Of a DNA stretch of 64,000 nt, positions 33,898 to 42,669 are shown piece by piece (positions within the stretch are counted from its first letter, which is position 1; each line of letters opens with the position of its first letter). The DNA comes from Lewinellaceae bacterium. Its GTDB lineage: Bacteria > Bacteroidota > Bacteroidia > Chitinophagales > Saprospiraceae. The notes beneath the pieces were generated by a model. It did no database searches and had not been told where the DNA came from. It was given only the letters and a program-made list of their open reading frames with translations. The stretch is taken from NCBI GenBank assembly GCA_020636135.1, contig JACJYK010000003.1:62001-126000 (forward strand). Reading direction: 5' to 3'. Both the position numbers and the translations under genes were made by a program.

Positions 33898-35028
33898 ATG
33901 CACGTAATTATCGTTGGCGGTGGCTTAACCGGGTTGACTACGGCACTGGCACTGGAGAAATTGGGGATCTCCTACCACGTCTATGAAAGGTTTCCTTATC
34001 TGGCAGAAGTTGGTGCCGGGATCTGGTTAGCTCCCAATGCCCAGCGGGTACTGGACTGGATCGGCATCGGGGATGAAGTCCGTAGCGCTGGCAAGATGAT
34101 TGCTGAAGTAAGCATAGCCAACCGGCTTATGCAGTCGCTGCGTCACTCGATCGATGACACTTTCCGGACTGAGAACAGCCAGCTGGTTGCCATACACCGC
34201 GCCAGACTGCAACAAATATTGTACAACCACATTCCAGACTCCCGGAAGTCCCTGGGCCAGGCATTTCAACACTATAAAGAAGATAACGGATCTATTGTGG
34301 TCACGTTTGCCGGTCAGCAGGTGGAAGGTACTCACCTTGCCGGCGCCGACGGCCTCCAGTCCATGGTACGTCAACAACTATTTCCGGATAGCCCTTTAAG
34401 ATATTCGGGGCAAACCTGCTGGAGAGGGGTCTCGCAAATGTCACTTCCCCGGCCTTGGACCGAAGCAGCCATGGAAGCGTGGGGACCCCGAAAGCGATTT
34501 GGCTTCACCCCTATTTCCCCAAACGAGGTTTACTGGTTTGGCGTACAGGATGCTCCAGCTGGTGAGATGGACCCCTCCGGCGACAAAGTCGCATTCCTCT
34601 CCCAAAAATTTGTTGGCTTTGGTGAGCCGGTGCACCAACTATTGCAAAATACACCTGGTGAAAAAATATTTCGCAGCGACCTGTATGACCTGAAAAGGCT
34701 GGCCACCTGGCACCGTGGAAGGGTCTGCCTGCTGGGAGATGCCGGACATGCCACCACACCGAATATGGGTCAGGGAGCGGCTCAGGGCATGGTAGATGCC
34801 TATCATTTCAGCAAATCACTGAGTCAGGACCCGAACCCGGAAAATGCCTATGCCCATTTTGAAAAGTCACGGCGGGCAAAAGTGGATTACATCGTGGATA
34901 ACTCCTGGCGTATGGGAAAACTTGCACATCATCCGCTTGGTCAACCATTACTCAAAACCATCCTCCGGATAACGCCGGCGTCGGTCTTGAGTAAACAAAT
35001 GCAGAATGTTTATTCCATTGACAACTGA
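33898..35028 (+). CDS. FAD-dependent monooxygenase (class A flavoprotein)
   Basis: A 376-residue flavoprotein monooxygenase of the PHBH/salicylate hydroxylase type. Motifs in order: GGGLTGLTTALALEKLGI (about 7-24, GxGxxG FAD Rossmann), GADGLQSMVRQQL (about 150-162, the DG motif), and LLGDAGHATTPNMGQGAAQ (about 280-298, the GD motif binding the FAD ribose). Such enzymes hydroxylate aromatic or related compounds, and some inactivate antibiotics such as tetracycline. The substrate cannot be fixed from sequence. Regulation by the divergent TetR protein is inferred from the twin operators. Confidence 0.92.
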   Translation: MHVIIVGGGLTGLTTALALEKLGISYHVYERFPYLAEVGAGIWLAPNAQRVLDWIGIGDEVRSAGKMIAEVSIANRLMQSLRHSIDDTFRTENSQLVAIHRARLQQILYNHIPDSRKSLGQAFQHYKEDNGSIVVTFAGQQVEGTHLAGADGLQSMVRQQLFPDSPLRYSGQTCWRGVSQMSLPRPWTEAAMEAWGPRKRFGFTPISPNEVYWFGVQDAPAGEMDPSGDKVAFLSQKFVGFGEPVHQLLQNTPGEKIFRSDLYDLKRLATWHRGRVCLLGDAGHATTPNMGQGAAQGMVDAYHFSKSLSQDPNPENAYAHFEKSRRAKVDYIVDNSWRMGKLAHHPLGQPLLKTILRITPASVLSKQMQNVYSIDN

Positions 35029-35094
35029 TCCTTAGTGGTTTTGGCCCGGTAACAGAAATCATTACCTTAGTCCATTCACAAAAAGACAATCAGC

Positions 35095-36399
35095 ATGTGG
35101 AAAGCTTGGCTTCTTGGTATTGGAATGGCGTTTAGCTGGACGGGAACCACCCCGGTTAATCCTGAAATCATCCGGGATATGATCCAGGATGATCTTCCCT
35201 ATTTGTCCGAATTCTACAAGGACCTCCACTTGCATCCCGAGATATCCCTGCAGGAAGAAAAGACGTCCCATAAACTCGCTGAAACCATGCGGGGCCTGGG
35301 CTTTGAAGTCACGGAGAACGTAGGAGGGTATGGCATAGTTGCCCTGCTTCGCAATGGCGATGGACCGCAGATCCTTTACCGGACCGATATGGATGCATTG
35401 CCCATGTATGAGAAAACCGAATTGCCCTATGCCAGTTCCGTAGAGATCGTCAAGGATGGAACAACCGTGGGTACCATGCATTCCTGCGGGCACGATATGC
35501 ATATGACCACGTGGCTGGGCGTGGCCCGAACGATGATCAAACTTAAGAATCAGTGGCGGGGAACCCTGATGATGATCGGAGAGCCGGCAGAAGAAATTGG
35601 CCAGGGCTCCAAGCTGATGCTTGACGCTGGTTTGTACGACCGGTTTGGCGTCCCTGATTATGGTATTGGTATACATTGTAATCCTACACTTCCGGCAGGT
35701 CAAATGGGCTATGGCAAAGGCTACACCATGGCCAATACCGAGTCCATCGACATCCATATCTCTGGTGTGGGTGCCCATGGTGCTTCTCCGCACATGTCCA
35801 TCGACCCGGTCGTCATCGCCGCAGAAATGGTGATGGAACTCCAAACCATCGTGAGCCGGTCCGTGCCGCCTACAGAATCTGCCGTCGTCACGGTTGGAGC
35901 CATCAAGGGAGGTACCGTTCACAATATTATCCCTGACGAGGTTACTTTACTGCTCACTGTCCGCACATTTAAAGAAGAGGTGCGTCAACTGGTCCACCGG
36001 CGTATAAAGGAAATAGCCCGTGGGGTGGCAATTTCAGCCGGTCTCCCGGAGGATAAAATGCCGGTAGTGACCATCCCGGATGTATTCACTCCAGCTAACT
36101 TCAACAATCCGGACCTGGTCGATAAACTGCGGATATCGGCGGTCAAAACCATCGGCAGTGACCTGGTTGCAGAAACGGAACCATTGACGATTGGTGAAGA
36201 TTTTTCGCGCTATGGCCAAACGGCGGATCAGGTGCCCACGGTGCTGTGCTGGTTGGGCACTGTGCCGGATGAACGCCTGGACCAGTCGGATCTTCCCGGG
36301 CTCCACTCACCTTATTATTACCCTGCCATTGAGAAAAGCCTGATCACCGGTATTGGAGTGACTGTACAGTCCTTATTGGACTTAATGCCCGCTCATTAA
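35095..36399 (+). CDS. M20D-type amidohydrolase
   Basis: A 434-residue zinc amidohydrolase related to hippurate hydrolase and N-acyl-amino-acid amidohydrolases. Metal and catalytic residues are visible in YRTDMDALPMYEKTELPY, HSCGHDMHMTTWLG, IGEPAEEIGQGSKLML, GVGAHGASPHMSIDP and LTIGEDFSRYGQ. An N-terminal hydrophobic segment (1-18) could be a weak signal peptide, so it may be periplasmic. A promoter with TTG (35041-35043), 19-bp spacer and TACCTTAG (35063-35070) lies upstream. It overlaps the convergent DUF6702-type gene by 18 bp. Confidence 0.9.
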   Translation: MWKAWLLGIGMAFSWTGTTPVNPEIIRDMIQDDLPYLSEFYKDLHLHPEISLQEEKTSHKLAETMRGLGFEVTENVGGYGIVALLRNGDGPQILYRTDMDALPMYEKTELPYASSVEIVKDGTTVGTMHSCGHDMHMTTWLGVARTMIKLKNQWRGTLMMIGEPAEEIGQGSKLMLDAGLYDRFGVPDYGIGIHCNPTLPAGQMGYGKGYTMANTESIDIHISGVGAHGASPHMSIDPVVIAAEMVMELQTIVSRSVPPTESAVVTVGAIKGGTVHNIIPDEVTLLLTVRTFKEEVRQLVHRRIKEIARGVAISAGLPEDKMPVVTIPDVFTPANFNNPDLVDKLRISAVKTIGSDLVAETEPLTIGEDFSRYGQTADQVPTVLCWLGTVPDERLDQSDLPGLHSPYYYPAIEKSLITGIGVTVQSLLDLMPAH

Positions 36400-36885
36400 A
36401 TCAAGCTGGTATACGGGACTGCTTTTTGTGAGGCGTGCCATCGCTACCGTTTTTGTTCCCCGGTCCTTCGTAATCTTCAGAACATTGATCTGGGTGGGAA
36501 ATAATTCCATAAGAAAATCACCCCGGATGGATAATGTAGCTGTGTTCAGTGGTGGTGAAATCGAAAACCTAAGCCAGGTTGCATCTCCTTCCGTTTGATA
36601 ACCTTCCCAGGTCAAAGGGCCTTCCAGCGATCCATTTCCACATTTAAAGTGCGTGTCAAAATAGGAAGTGAGCTGTACTTTCACGGATTCGAGGTCCTTT
36701 CCGGCAAGGGGGATCCGCTGGTGAAACGCATTGTTCAGGGCATCTTCCAGATCATTGGTAAATACTTTTATCTCGACTTGATATCCGGATTTGCCAAGCT
36801 CCACCTCTATCACACCCAGATAAAGGGCATGGTCCGGCAAAAGCCAGAATAAGCTCAGGAGAACTGTGAAAATCATCCCATTCAT
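36382..36885 (-). CDS. DUF6702-like exported protein
   Basis: A 167-residue protein with a signal peptide (MNGMIFTVLLSLFWLLPDHA). The segment LYLGVIEVELGKSGYQVEIKVFTNDLEDAL matches the pattern of a Bacteroidota-restricted family (DUF6702) of secreted proteins often encoded next to zinc peptidases. No catalytic motif is seen. Just upstream of its ATG lies the inverted repeat GCTTAA-AA-TTAAGC (36887-36900), whose second half contains a TAATTTTA -7-like sequence. It is convergent with and overlaps the amidohydrolase gene. Confidence 0.72.
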   Translation of the reverse strand: MNGMIFTVLLSLFWLLPDHALYLGVIEVELGKSGYQVEIKVFTNDLEDALNNAFHQRIPLAGKDLESVKVQLTSYFDTHFKCGNGSLEGPLTWEGYQTEGDATWLRFSISPPLNTATLSIRGDFLMELFPTQINVLKITKDRGTKTVAMARLTKSSPVYQLDLMSGH

Positions 36886-37032
36886 CGCTTAAAATTAAGC
36901 TTTGTGACCGGGCTTAAAAAATTGGTCTATCCAAGGTCACGCTTGTTCATCGTCCAAATTTTATTTTACACCAGGTATCATTCATTGCTGAAAATGATCC
37001 TCCAAAAATATTTTTATTCATTCATTGCAGCC

Positions 37033-37063
37033 TAATTGTGGAAAACTACTTGCTTAATTGTGG
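37033..37063 (+). repeat. Direct repeats upstream of nhaD
   Basis: TAATTGTGG occurs at 37033-37041 and 37055-37063, a 22-bp period (two helical turns), 20 bp before the nhaD ATG. A second pair, TCATTCATTGC at 36978-36988 and 37018-37028, lies just upstream. Both could be binding sites of an unidentified regulator. Confidence 0.4.
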
Positions 37064-37082
37064 GAATGTTTAACTTTCAATC

Positions 37083-38393
37083 ATGGTATGGTTATTCGTA
37101 ATTGGATATGTCTTTATCGCACTGGAACATGTGATCAAGATTGATAAGTCGGCTTCGGCTGTGCTTACGGCGGTTGTATTGTGGACGTGGCTCATCCTGT
37201 TTGGATCGCCCCTGGTTCCTGATATGGATCAATTAGGAATCGAGCACGCCCTGCTTGAACATCTGGGAGATATTGGCAGCATATTGTTTTTTCTGCTTGC
37301 TGCCATGACCATCGTAGAGCTCATTGACGTGCATGATGGTTTCCGGATCATCACTAAACAAATCAATACGTTAAACAAGGTCAAGTTACTGTGGATCATT
37401 TCGCTCGTGACCTTCTTTCTTTCCGCCTTGCTGGATAACCTGACCACCACCATTGTGATGGCCACCTTGATCCGGAAACTGATCCATGAAAAGCAGGACT
37501 TGTGGGTCATGGGTGGATTTGTCATTATCGCGGCGAATGCCGGTGGTGCCTGGTCACCCATTGGTGATGTGACGACCATCATGCTGTGGATCGGTGGACA
37601 AATCAGTGCCTTACACGTCATTCAGGCCCTCATTATACCAAGTTTGGTCTGTATTTCTGTCCCTTTACTTATCATGTCATTTACTTTCCGGGGCAACATC
37701 AGCCCGGTCAAATCCAAGGTTTCTTCCGAAGCATCCGGAGAAACAAAGAGCAAAAAGACCTCGGATCTTATCTCCAACTGGGAGACCCAGCTGGTTTTCT
37801 GGTGCGGAATCGGTGCCTTGCTATTTGTGCCTGTCTTTAAAAACCTGACCCACCTGCCACCGTTTATGGGCATGCTCCTCAGTCTGGGCTTCATGTGGAT
37901 CCTCACGGACATGTTGCACATGGGTAAAAAGGTGGAACGCGGCCATTTATCGGTGAGCTCCGTTATTCGCAGGGTTGACACCCCCAGCATACTCTTCTTC
38001 CTGGGTATTTTATTAGCCGTGGCTGCTTTGGAAACCGGAGAATTCCTCCAGCATGTGGCGGTTTTCCTGGAAGAAACTCTGAAGAATATTTATCTGATCA
38101 ACATGATCATCGGTTTGTTATCGGCGATTGTTGACAACGTTCCGCTGGTAGCTGGTGCGATGGGAATGTATTCCATGACCGAGTTTCCGGCAGATCATAT
38201 TTTCTGGAGTTTGCTGGCCTACTGCGCAGGAACGGGTGGTAGCGTACTCATCATCGGATCCGCAGCCGGGGTCGCCATGATGGGAATACTGAAAATTGAT
38301 TTCATCTGGTATTTAAAGCGCATATCGCTCCTGGCTCTGATCGGATATTTAGCCGGTATGGGAGCTTACATGATCCAGCACATCTGGACCTGA
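37083..38393 (+). CDS. nhaD: NhaD-type sodium:proton antiporter
   Basis: A 436-residue inner-membrane antiporter of the NhaD family, which exchanges Na+ or Li+ for H+ and belongs to the ion transporter superfamily. About 11-12 membrane helices are predicted. The signature segments are ALLDNLTTTIVMATLIRKL (about 118-136) and NAGGAWSPIGDVTTIMLW (about 155-172), repeated in inverted form in the second half as SAIVDNVPLVAGAMGMY (about 348-364), where the conserved DN pairs are likely ion ligands. It is the first gene of an operon with the DUF2157 and GDYXXLXY genes. Typical of organisms in saline or alkaline settings. Confidence 0.93.
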   Translation: MVWLFVIGYVFIALEHVIKIDKSASAVLTAVVLWTWLILFGSPLVPDMDQLGIEHALLEHLGDIGSILFFLLAAMTIVELIDVHDGFRIITKQINTLNKVKLLWIISLVTFFLSALLDNLTTTIVMATLIRKLIHEKQDLWVMGGFVIIAANAGGAWSPIGDVTTIMLWIGGQISALHVIQALIIPSLVCISVPLLIMSFTFRGNISPVKSKVSSEASGETKSKKTSDLISNWETQLVFWCGIGALLFVPVFKNLTHLPPFMGMLLSLGFMWILTDMLHMGKKVERGHLSVSSVIRRVDTPSILFFLGILLAVAALETGEFLQHVAVFLEETLKNIYLINMIIGLLSAIVDNVPLVAGAMGMYSMTEFPADHIFWSLLAYCAGTGGSVLIIGSAAGVAMMGILKIDFIWYLKRISLLALIGYLAGMGAYMIQHIWT

Positions 38394-38403
38394 TCCCTGA
38401 TTT

Positions 38404-39681
38404 ATGAAGCAGGTCCTGAACGCATTGCACGAATTGGTGGAAGCTGGTATCATCGACCTGTCGACAGCAGACCGTATCCGTCATTATTACGAGGAACATT
38501 CATCCACCCGTCCGATCCCTCTGTTGGTCATTTTCGGTGTTATCGGAGCTTTGCTGACGGGATTGGGTATTATTCTGATCGTTGCTTATAACTGGGAATG
38601 GTTAAGCCCCGGGTGGCAAACCAGCTTCGCATTAATTCCCATATTGCTGGCGCAGGGTTTGGTTATCCACGGGGTGCTGCGGCATGGGGTTGGAAGTACC
38701 TGGAGAGAAAGCAGCAGTGCCTTTTTGGTCTTCGCCCTAGGTGCCGGTCTGGCGATGATCAGTCAGATTTTCCAGCTTCCCGGTGAATTACCGGAATTTT
38801 TACTGGTCTGGATCCTGCTCGGGTTGCCGCTGATTTATCTGGTACCTTCATTGGCGGTATTTTACCTTGGCTTGCTGGGGATCACCTGGTATGGCATCCT
38901 GACCGGCTACCAAGGTCCCGTTTTTTCCCACTATTGGTGGTTACTGGTCCTTTGGCTTCCCGCTTATTATTGGGGTATTAGGCGTTTGCAGTCATTAGCC
39001 TGGTTTCAATGGGCACATGTTATATTACCACTCTCCGTCACCATAATGCTGGGTAATCTGACCTACCCCTTCACCGCCGGCACCTGGCTTATTTACCTTT
39101 TCTGGACCGGCATACTGTTGCATATGGCAGCATTCGGGTCCTGGAGCACCCAACCCTGGTTTCATAAAGCCTACCAATGGATCGGAAGCGGTGCTTTATG
39201 GATCCTGCTTATTATATTCAGCTTTAAACCTTTTTGGGATCAGTGGCCCAAATGGTTTGGTCAATATTTACCTCCTGTATCCAGTGCCTCATTCTGGATC
39301 CTGGTAGCATTTGGGGTCTTATACCTGGCTCTGTTTTTCAGACGTAACCATTCTGCCCGTTCAGTAACGCAAGTGGTCTGGAAATGGATTCCTGCTTTTG
39401 TTAGTTTATTACTGATGTTTCAGACACCTGCCGTTTGGGGCACAGTCGTAATGAATCTGCTGATCCTGGGGCTCGGCGTACTGGGCATCGTGCAGGGGTG
39501 GCTTAGAAATAATCTTGCAGGGGTTAATCAGGGTCTGTTCATTATCCTGCTACTGATCTGTTGTCGTTTTTTTGATACGAACTGGAGTTTTATCGTCCGT
39601 GGATTGCTGTTTACCATCATGGGTATCCTCTTCTTTGTAGCCAATTATTGGATCATCAAACGGAAAAAAGATGGCGTTTAA
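38404..39681 (+). CDS. DUF2157 membrane protein
   Basis: A 425-residue membrane protein. The N-terminal 35 residues are soluble and helical (the DUF2157 N-terminus, LVEAGIIDLSTADRIRHYYEEH), followed by about ten to twelve hydrophobic helices with many Trp. DUF2157 proteins are commonly encoded beside GDYXXLXY proteins, as here (11-bp overlap), and the pair is thought to form a membrane complex of unknown role. It lies 10 bp after nhaD. Confidence 0.88.
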   Translation: MKQVLNALHELVEAGIIDLSTADRIRHYYEEHSSTRPIPLLVIFGVIGALLTGLGIILIVAYNWEWLSPGWQTSFALIPILLAQGLVIHGVLRHGVGSTWRESSSAFLVFALGAGLAMISQIFQLPGELPEFLLVWILLGLPLIYLVPSLAVFYLGLLGITWYGILTGYQGPVFSHYWWLLVLWLPAYYWGIRRLQSLAWFQWAHVILPLSVTIMLGNLTYPFTAGTWLIYLFWTGILLHMAAFGSWSTQPWFHKAYQWIGSGALWILLIIFSFKPFWDQWPKWFGQYLPPVSSASFWILVAFGVLYLALFFRRNHSARSVTQVVWKWIPAFVSLLLMFQTPAVWGTVVMNLLILGLGVLGIVQGWLRNNLAGVNQGLFIILLLICCRFFDTNWSFIVRGLLFTIMGILFFVANYWIIKRKKDGV

Positions 39682-40204
39682 GTGGCCCAAATGGACATTT
39701 CCCGTTTTAATCGTTGCATTGGGTATCCAGCTGGTTATACCCCTCACTACGATCTGGAACAGCTGGAAAGTATTCAGCCGGGGTGAACAACATTTCCTGG
39801 CCTGTGCTCCGGTTGATCCGACCGATCCTTTCCGTGGTAAATACCTTACGCTTCATTTTGCAATTGAGGATTCTTCCTATGCGGCATTACCCGACTGGAA
39901 AATCGGCGATGAAGTTTATGCCCGGCTGGAAAAACAGGCTGACGGATCTTCAATCATTGCTGAAGTTTCCACGACCATCCCTAAAGATCCCTATTGCAAA
40001 GTGATCATTTCGAACCTATTCCAGGGTACCGGCGGTTTCCGCGCCAAGATCGGGCTTCCGGTATCACGGTGGTATGTGGAAGAGTCCAAAGCGCAGGAAT
40101 TGGAAGTGCGGTACCGCGAACATTTGCGCAACCACCGACCACTCCAGGCGGAGATACGACTGTTAAAGGGCCGGATGGTCCTCGCGGGATTACACTTTTT
40201 ATAG
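39671..40204 (+). CDS. GDYXXLXY-domain membrane-anchored protein
   Basis: A 177-residue protein with one N-terminal membrane helix (about 9-27) and a soluble beta-rich domain. DPFRGKYLTLHF (about 53-64) matches the GDYxxLxY motif with G/K/Y spacing, which names the family. It is the partner of the preceding DUF2157 gene and overlaps it by 11 bp, so the two proteins are probably made in equal amounts. Function unknown. Confidence 0.87.
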   Translation: MAFKWPKWTFPVLIVALGIQLVIPLTTIWNSWKVFSRGEQHFLACAPVDPTDPFRGKYLTLHFAIEDSSYAALPDWKIGDEVYARLEKQADGSSIIAEVSTTIPKDPYCKVIISNLFQGTGGFRAKIGLPVSRWYVEESKAQELEVRYREHLRNHRPLQAEIRLLKGRMVLAGLHFL

Positions 40205-40213
40205 CATGATTGT

Positions 40214-41059
40214 TTACTCTGCTACCGAAGGGCAGATGTAATCCGGTATGATACCGGTGGATTCGATGAGGTTGATCGCATTTTCCTTCCGGGTATTGCC
40301 GCTCAAAACTAAAATGGTGTCCAGTCCAAAGCGATTTCCACCCAGGATATCGGTGTGCAATGTATCTCCGACCATCAGGATATCCTCTTTAGCTATCGTC
40401 ACCGAGCGATTGAGCTGATCGAAGGCATAAATGAACATCTGACTATCCGGTTTGCCAAAGTGGATGAATTTCTTGTTCAGCATATTTTCCACCAATTCGG
40501 CAATCCCACCGGTTGCGATGGATACATCATTCCTTGACACCGGATAAACCCGGTCCGAATTGGCTACTATCACCGGCATCACTTTTCGCCGCAGGATATT
40601 GACGGTCTTGCTGATGTCGATATTCCAGTCGAATCCCTCATCATCCAGAAATACGAACGCGGAAATGGCTTCCAGGTCTTCCAGATCAATATCCCGCACG
40701 GCGATGTGCTCCAGCCCCGATTGCAGGATGTATTGCGCCGAATTCTCCGTGCCCAGATATGCGATCTTACCTTCCCGGATCTTCTGTTCCAGAAAATGCT
40801 TGGCCATCATCCCGGAAGTAATTATCTCCTCCGGATCAATACCGGATAACCCCAACCGGGTAAAACTGTCTGCTTGCTGTTCCTGACTGCGTGACGCATC
40901 ATTGGTAAGTACACGAATGGCGATTCCCTTATCCCTTAACTGATCCAAAGTCGCCTGGGCTCCTTCGATGAGGCCTTTGTAATTCTTCAGCACCCCATAG
41001 GAATCAAAAAAGACCGCTTTATAACGCTGAGCAATGTTTATGAATGTGGTCTCTTCCAT
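40214..41059 (-). CDS. HAD-IIA family phosphatase
   Basis: A 281-residue haloacid dehalogenase-like hydrolase of subfamily IIA (NagD/pNPPase-like). Motif I is FFDSYGVLKN (about 15-24; the usual DxDGT/V reads DSYGV, keeping the nucleophile Asp), motif II VLTNDAS (about 50-56), the cap lies between about 80 and 180, and motifs III-IV are in KPDSQMF and MVGDTLHTDILGGNRFG (about 234-250). It follows the phosphotransferase gene by 9 bp. The pair may act on the same small metabolite, but this is inference. Confidence 0.88.
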   Translation of the reverse strand: MEETTFINIAQRYKAVFFDSYGVLKNYKGLIEGAQATLDQLRDKGIAIRVLTNDASRSQEQQADSFTRLGLSGIDPEEIITSGMMAKHFLEQKIREGKIAYLGTENSAQYILQSGLEHIAVRDIDLEDLEAISAFVFLDDEGFDWNIDISKTVNILRRKVMPVIVANSDRVYPVSRNDVSIATGGIAELVENMLNKKFIHFGKPDSQMFIYAFDQLNRSVTIAKEDILMVGDTLHTDILGGNRFGLDTILVLSGNTRKENAINLIESTGIIPDYICPSVAE

Positions 41060-41068
41060 CGTACAAAT

Positions 41069-42115
41069 TTACAATTGGAGTGCCTTTAATAAAACATCCG
41101 GATTAAAGCGCGCTTCGATGGATGGCAGATAAATGTCATAGGCTTCCTTCTGAAGCTTGGTCGCGAAGAGTTCATGAAAAAAGAAACGGCCATCCTTGAT
41201 GACATAATTAAGGATAAAAAACCGGTATATCTCTTTCAGAAAACGCACTTCTTTCTCGGTTAGCGGAAATATTGCATGATAGGCTTTGAGAAAGACCAGA
41301 AAGCGCTCCTCCATCAGCGGGTCGATGTAATAGCTGAAGACAGTTCGGTCCCCGATGGAGGAACAAACCCGGGCCAGAAAATAAAAATCAAGCATTCTCG
41401 ACCCCATGCGAAACCAATCGTAATCCCAGCGTGAAAACAGTTTGAAAGAAGATGAGACGGAAAAATTACCAATATTCCAGTCTACAAAAACAGGAATGGA
41501 TTCAAGTTCATCCGCTTTCAGCTCAGCACAATGCTTAAAGAACAAGTCGCATTGTCTGCGGATGGTATCGTGCTGCATACGATGCTCATAACCACCCATT
41601 TCGGTATTCAGCGTGTTGAGCAAATGGTTGATGTCCCATGCCAGCGTTTTGGAGGATCTGGGCAAGGTGTGCCTGATCTGATGGCACGCTTTGTGGAATA
41701 AAGCCATTTGCTCTCCCAGTGCTTCTATTTGCCCGGTGTTCAGGCGCCGGGGCAATCGTTTTTTAATTTTGATCGGCCGGTAAAATACGACCCAAACATC
41801 CAGGAATGCATCTTCATGCCGGTAGACAAACAGTTGATTCCCTTTCATCAACGACCGGGCGAGAAGGTTTTCAAATGGCGCCGGCAGGTTATTGGAAAGA
41901 GCATTGATAATGGTATGATCTTCCACAAAATGCTCATACTTGCCGAAATAAGAAAGTTTGGCAATGATGATGCTGTGGTCGGAAAATTGAATGCGATAAA
42001 CGTGGTTGGTCGATACTTTGGCACTGATGTCGGTAATCCTTACGATTTGCCGGGAGTTATCATAAGCCAACCAGGCCTCACGCACTATTTCGGTGAAATC
42101 AATAAATGCAGACAT
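41069..42115 (-). CDS. Phosphotransferase-like protein (APH/choline kinase fold, altered motif)
   Basis: A 348-residue protein with the fold of aminoglycoside phosphotransferases. Brenner's motif reads FVDWNIGNF (about 210-218) in place of HGDLxxxN: the catalytic Asp and the Asn are kept, but the His is replaced. The DFD-like motif is WDYDWF (about 230-235), with the metal-binding Asp. The HAD gene follows after 9 bp. Because the His is missing, a pseudokinase or different chemistry cannot be excluded. Substrate unknown; resistance should not be assumed. Confidence 0.78.
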   Translation of the reverse strand: MSAFIDFTEIVREAWLAYDNSRQIVRITDISAKVSTNHVYRIQFSDHSIIIAKLSYFGKYEHFVEDHTIINALSNNLPAPFENLLARSLMKGNQLFVYRHEDAFLDVWVVFYRPIKIKKRLPRRLNTGQIEALGEQMALFHKACHQIRHTLPRSSKTLAWDINHLLNTLNTEMGGYEHRMQHDTIRRQCDLFFKHCAELKADELESIPVFVDWNIGNFSVSSSFKLFSRWDYDWFRMGSRMLDFYFLARVCSSIGDRTVFSYYIDPLMEERFLVFLKAYHAIFPLTEKEVRFLKEIYRFFILNYVIKDGRFFFHELFATKLQKEAYDIYLPSIEARFNPDVLLKALQL

Positions 42116-42203
42116 ATCCGGAAATATCGGGACTTAAGATAACATTTCCGGAATTCTCCTCAGTTTGGCGACACTAAATTCTGATCCTGCTCATTCATGA
42201 ATT

Positions 42204-42329
42204 CTAGCTCAACAGCTTTCCCAGCCCAAAAAATATCGCCAGCCACACCAGGCCTTTGATGAGAAAAAATAAAAACCCGGCCACACCAAAACGCTTCAAC
42301 CAGGTTTTATAATTGTGCTTTCCGGTCAT
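42204..42329 (-). CDS. 41-residue single-helix membrane protein
   Basis: A 41-codon gene (reverse strand) encoding MTGKHNYKTWLKRFGVAGFL...FFGLGKLLS. A basic N-terminus (about 1-13) is followed by one long membrane helix (about 14-36) rich in Phe, Leu and Gly. The start overlaps the stop codon of the heme monooxygenase gene by 4 bp (ATGA), which with the clean membrane helix argues that it is real. I recall similar tiny proteins in other Bacteroidota but cannot verify. The topology would be N-in. Its role is unknown; being in an iron-linked operon suggests a part in heme use. Confidence 0.72.
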   Translation of the reverse strand: MTGKHNYKTWLKRFGVAGFLFFLIKGLVWLAIFFGLGKLLS

Positions 42330-42646
42330 ACGGTAAGTACTTGATACGTCTGGAAAGAGCTTTTCATGGGAGGTTCTTTGCCGGCTGCTCTGGCTTCATC
42401 CAAATCCTTAAAACCCCGTTGATGCCCTTCCCTGAATTCTGCCGAGCCTGTCCAGTCTTTGAAGGACTCTTCACTCTCCCAATGGCTAACAATCAGGTAA
42501 TCGGCAGTTTGGTCCACGGGTTTAAGCACCTGCATGTTTAAAAATCCCGGCATCCGGTCAATCGCATGTGCCCTGGTCAAAAAAAGCGATTCAAATCTGG
42601 GTTTGTATTCTTCCTGACAAGTGATGTAATTGATGGCAACAAACAT
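42326..42646 (-). CDS. IsdG-type heme-degrading monooxygenase (ABM family)
   Basis: A 106-residue ferredoxin-like antibiotic-biosynthesis-monooxygenase-fold protein. The heme-degrading triad of IsdG (Asn7, Trp66/67, His76/77) is matched by Asn6 (FVAINYIT), Trp65 (SFKDW) and His75 (FREGH), which strongly suggests a heme-degrading enzyme that frees iron from heme. The start is ATG 42646; the longer frame needs a GTG at 42664, right at the inferred transcription start. The promoter (-7 at 42670-42677) has a palindrome in its spacer. The 41-residue membrane gene overlaps its 3' end. Confidence 0.86.
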   Translation of the reverse strand: MFVAINYITCQEEYKPRFESLFLTRAHAIDRMPGFLNMQVLKPVDQTADYLIVSHWESEESFKDWTGSAEFREGHQRGFKDLDEARAAGKEPPMKSSFQTYQVLTV

Positions 42647-42669
42647 AATACTTAGGTTTTTCACTAAGT

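Noticed and set aside
35062..35922. 286-codon minus-strand ORF with many His and Gly residues
   Set aside because: Antisense to the M20 amidohydrolase; composition reflects the opposite strand codons and has no domain.
41064..41071. TAAATTTG (minus strand) as a -7 element of the HAD gene
   Set aside because: It lies only 5 bp before the start codon and overlaps the upstream stop; the HAD gene is more likely co-transcribed with the phosphotransferase gene.
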